Source: Halofilum ochraceum (GTDB lineage: Bacteria; Pseudomonadota; Gammaproteobacteria; XJ16; Halofilaceae). From it: DNA of 64,000 nt. A model generated the notes under the pieces. That model ran no database searches. It saw only the letters and a list, made by a program, of their open reading frames with translations, and was not told where the DNA came from. The stretch lies in NCBI RefSeq assembly GCF_001614315.2, contig NZ_LVEG02000020.1, forward strand, positions 1-64,000. Direction: 5' to 3'. How positions within the stretch are numbered: position 1 is the stretch's first letter; every line of letters starts with the position of its first letter. The position numbers were made by a program, and so were the translations under genes. Below, piece by piece: positions 62,414 through 64,000 of the stretch.

Positions 62414-63772
62414 CTAACCGCCGCCCCGGCGGTTGTAGCCCTTCAGGTTCGCCTTCTTCATCAGGCTGTCGTACTGGTGACTCATCAGATGCGACTGGAC
62501 CTGCGACATGAAGTCCATGACGACGATCACGATGATCAGCAGCGAGGTCCCCCCGAAATAGAAGGGCACGTTCAGCCAGATGATCAGGAACTCCGGCAGC
62601 AGGCAGACCGCCGTGATATAGAGCGCCCCGACCAGGGTCAGGCGCGTCATCACGCCATCGATATACCGTGCGGTCTGTTCACCGGGACGGATCCCGGGGA
62701 TGAATGCGCCCGACTTCTTCAGGTTGTCGGCCGTGTCGCGCGAATCGAACACCAGCGACGTGTAGAAGAAGCAGAAAAAGATGATCGCGGCCGCATAGGC
62801 CATGACGTACAGCGGCTGACCCGGCTGCATCGTCGCCACGAGATCCCGCAGCCAGCCCATGCCCTCGCCGGTCTGGCCCGCCATGTTCGCGATCGTGGTC
62901 GGGAACAGGATGATCGACGAGGCGAAAATGGCCGGGATCACTCCCGCCATGTTCAGTTTGAGCGGCAGATGGCTCTGCTGCGCGGCGTACATCTTCTTGC
63001 CCTGCTGCCGCCGGGCGTAATTCACGGTGATCCGGCGCTGACCGCGCTCGATGAACACCACGAAGCCGGTCACCCCGATCGCCAGACCCGCGATCAGCAG
63101 CACCACCGGACTGGCGAGCTCACCCGTGCGCACGAGTTCCAGTGTGCCCCCGAGCGCCGCCGGCAGACCCGATACGATGCCGGCAAAGATCAGGATCGAG
63201 ATCCCGTTGCCGACGCCGCGTTCCGTGACCTGCTCACCGAGCCACATCAGGAACATCGTCCCGGTGCTCAGGGTGACGACGGTCGTGAACACGAACGCGA
63301 GTCCGGGCGTAAATACCAGCGCCTCGCCACCGACCTGTTGGCCCTGCAGCGCGATGCCGATGCCGATCGACTGGAAGATACACAGCGCCAGCGTGAGGTA
63401 GCGCGTGTATTTCGTGATCTTGCGCCGGCCGGCCTCCCCTTCCTTGCGGATGGCCTCGAGGCTCGGGACCACGTGCGACATCAGCTGCATGATGATCGAC
63501 GCGGTGATATAGGGCATCACGCCCAGGGCGAACAGCGACATGCGCTTGAGCGCACCGCCGGAGAACATGTTGAACATGTCCAGGATGCTGCCCTGCTGCT
63601 GCTCGAACAGCCGCCCCATCACCACCGGGTCGATCCCCGGGATGGTGATGTGCGCGCCCACGCGGAAAATCACGAGCGCGAGCAGGACGAACATCAGCCG
63701 CGAGCGCAGCTCGGCCGACTTCCCCAGAGCGCCTACGCCTCCGGAACCCGATGCGGCAGCCGTGCGCGCCAT
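62414..63772 (-). CDS. secY: Preprotein translocase subunit SecY
   Basis: 452-residue channel protein of the Sec translocon with ten transmembrane segments. Conserved blocks include [23 protein letters not shown] at the start, plug region [24 protein letters not shown], and the C-terminal [14 protein letters not shown]. Start ATG 63772 (MARTAAAS) chosen. Follows rplO by 7 bases. Confidence 0.98.
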   Translation of the reverse strand: MARTAAASGSGGVGALGKSAELRSRLMFVLLALVIFRVGAHITIPGIDPVVMGRLFEQQQGSILDMFNMFSGGALKRMSLFALGVMPYITASIIMQLMSHVVPSLEAIRKEGEAGRRKITKYTRYLTLALCIFQSIGIGIALQGQQVGGEALVFTPGLAFVFTTVVTLSTGTMFLMWLGEQVTERGVGNGISILIFAGIVSGLPAALGGTLELVRTGELASPVVLLIAGLAIGVTGFVVFIERGQRRITVNYARRQQGKKMYAAQQSHLPLKLNMAGVIPAIFASSIILFPTTIANMAGQTGEGMGWLRDLVATMQPGQPLYVMAYAAAIIFFCFFYTSLVFDSRDTADNLKKSGAFIPGIRPGEQTARYIDGVMTRLTLVGALYITAVCLLPEFLIIWLNVPFYFGGTSLLIIVIVVMDFMSQVQSHLMSHQYDSLMKKANLKGYNRRGGG

Positions 63773-63779
63773 ACCGCGA

Positions 63780-64000
63780 TTACTCGACCGTACCACCCGC
63801 GGCTTCGATCGCCGCGCGTGCACCCTTGGTCACCTTGACGCCCTTGACCGTCACTGCCCGATCGATCGTGCCCGAGGCGAACACGCGTGCACGCTTGGCC
63901 GTCGCCGGGATGACACCCGCGGACTTGAGGCTGCGCAGATCGACGGTCTCGCCCTCGACCTTGGCCAGTTCGTGCAGGCGCACCTTCGACGTCTCGCGCG
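63780..64000 (-). CDS. rplO: 50S ribosomal protein L15, partial (C-terminal part)
   Basis: The frame is open to the right window edge, so only about the last 73 residues are visible. [26 protein letters not shown] and the end [23 protein letters not shown] match the L15 C-terminus. Upstream neighbour of secY in the spc operon. Confidence 0.96.
   Translation of the reverse strand, partial: RETSKVRLHELAKVEGETVDLRSLKSAGVIPATAKRARVFASGTIDRAVTVKGVKVTKGARAAIEAAGGTVE

Overview
The window is high-GC gammaproteobacterial chromosome. Evidence for this is the gene order of the alpha/spc ribosomal operon (rplQ-rpoA-rpsD-rpsK-rpsM-rpmJ-secY-rplO), the miaB-phoH(ybeZ)-ybeY-corC-lnt cluster, uvrA divergent from an MFS gene followed by ssb, and an RfaH with its ops target. 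I cannot name the genus. The intergenic repeat load is unusually heavy: several families of GTAG-type REP hairpins plus tandem 7-bp arrays.

Layout. 1-9.5 kb: housekeeping cluster lnt, corC, ybeY, phoH and miaB on the minus strand, with a LysE-type exporter and a rhodanese protein wedged in on the plus strand, then a WecA-like initiating transferase. 9.5-26.5 kb: polysaccharide operon II, all minus strand and transcribed from 26.5 kb towards 8.4 kb. It holds a MarR-type EPS regulator, the wbpA/wbpB/wbpD/wbpE pathway to a 2,3-diacetamido uronic acid nucleotide, glycosyltransferases, two large deacetylase-sulfotransferase fusion proteins, a hypothetical protein, an orphan ABC transmembrane protein, a methyltransferase and wecA. 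Its leader carries a good promoter candidate, a palindrome over the likely start site, and a perfect match to the RfaH ops element; rfaH is the next gene upstream. 27.5-30.2 kb: DUF2235 hydrolase and beta-CASP metallo-hydrolase. 30.7-44 kb: polysaccharide operon I, minus strand, with a flippase, four free-standing sulfotransferases, two glycosyltransferases, an asparagine-synthase-type amidotransferase, a sugar-phosphate transferase, an aminotransferase and a WbpM-type dehydratase. 44.2-51 kb: precursor supply, with UDP-glucose dehydrogenase, a fused ATP sulfurylase/APS kinase (PAPS synthesis), UDP-glucuronate 4-epimerase and a TviB/WbpO-type dehydrogenase. 51-59 kb: ssb, MFS transporter, uvrA, SCO and CtaG. 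59-64 kb: alpha/spc ribosomal operon, cut at the right edge within rplO.

How it fits together (inference). The region encodes one or two acidic, probably sulfated, amino-sugar/uronic-acid polysaccharides. Three UDP-sugar dehydrogenases and an epimerase supply uronic acids, Sat-CysC supplies PAPS, and six sulfotransferase domains could use it. Two of these are fused behind a polysaccharide-deacetylase-like domain, the same order as in animal heparan sulfate N-deacetylase/N-sulfotransferases. Two initiating transferases (WecA and a PglC/WcaJ-like enzyme) suggest two lipid-linked assembly routes. I saw no Wzy, Wza or Wzc, so polymerisation and export are probably encoded elsewhere. The RfaH-ops pair would let transcription run through the long operon. 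I saw no REP elements inside the sugar operons (about 8.3-27.2 kb and 32.8-45.6 kb), and part of operon II (about 12-18.5 kb) looks lower in GC, which fits later acquisition.
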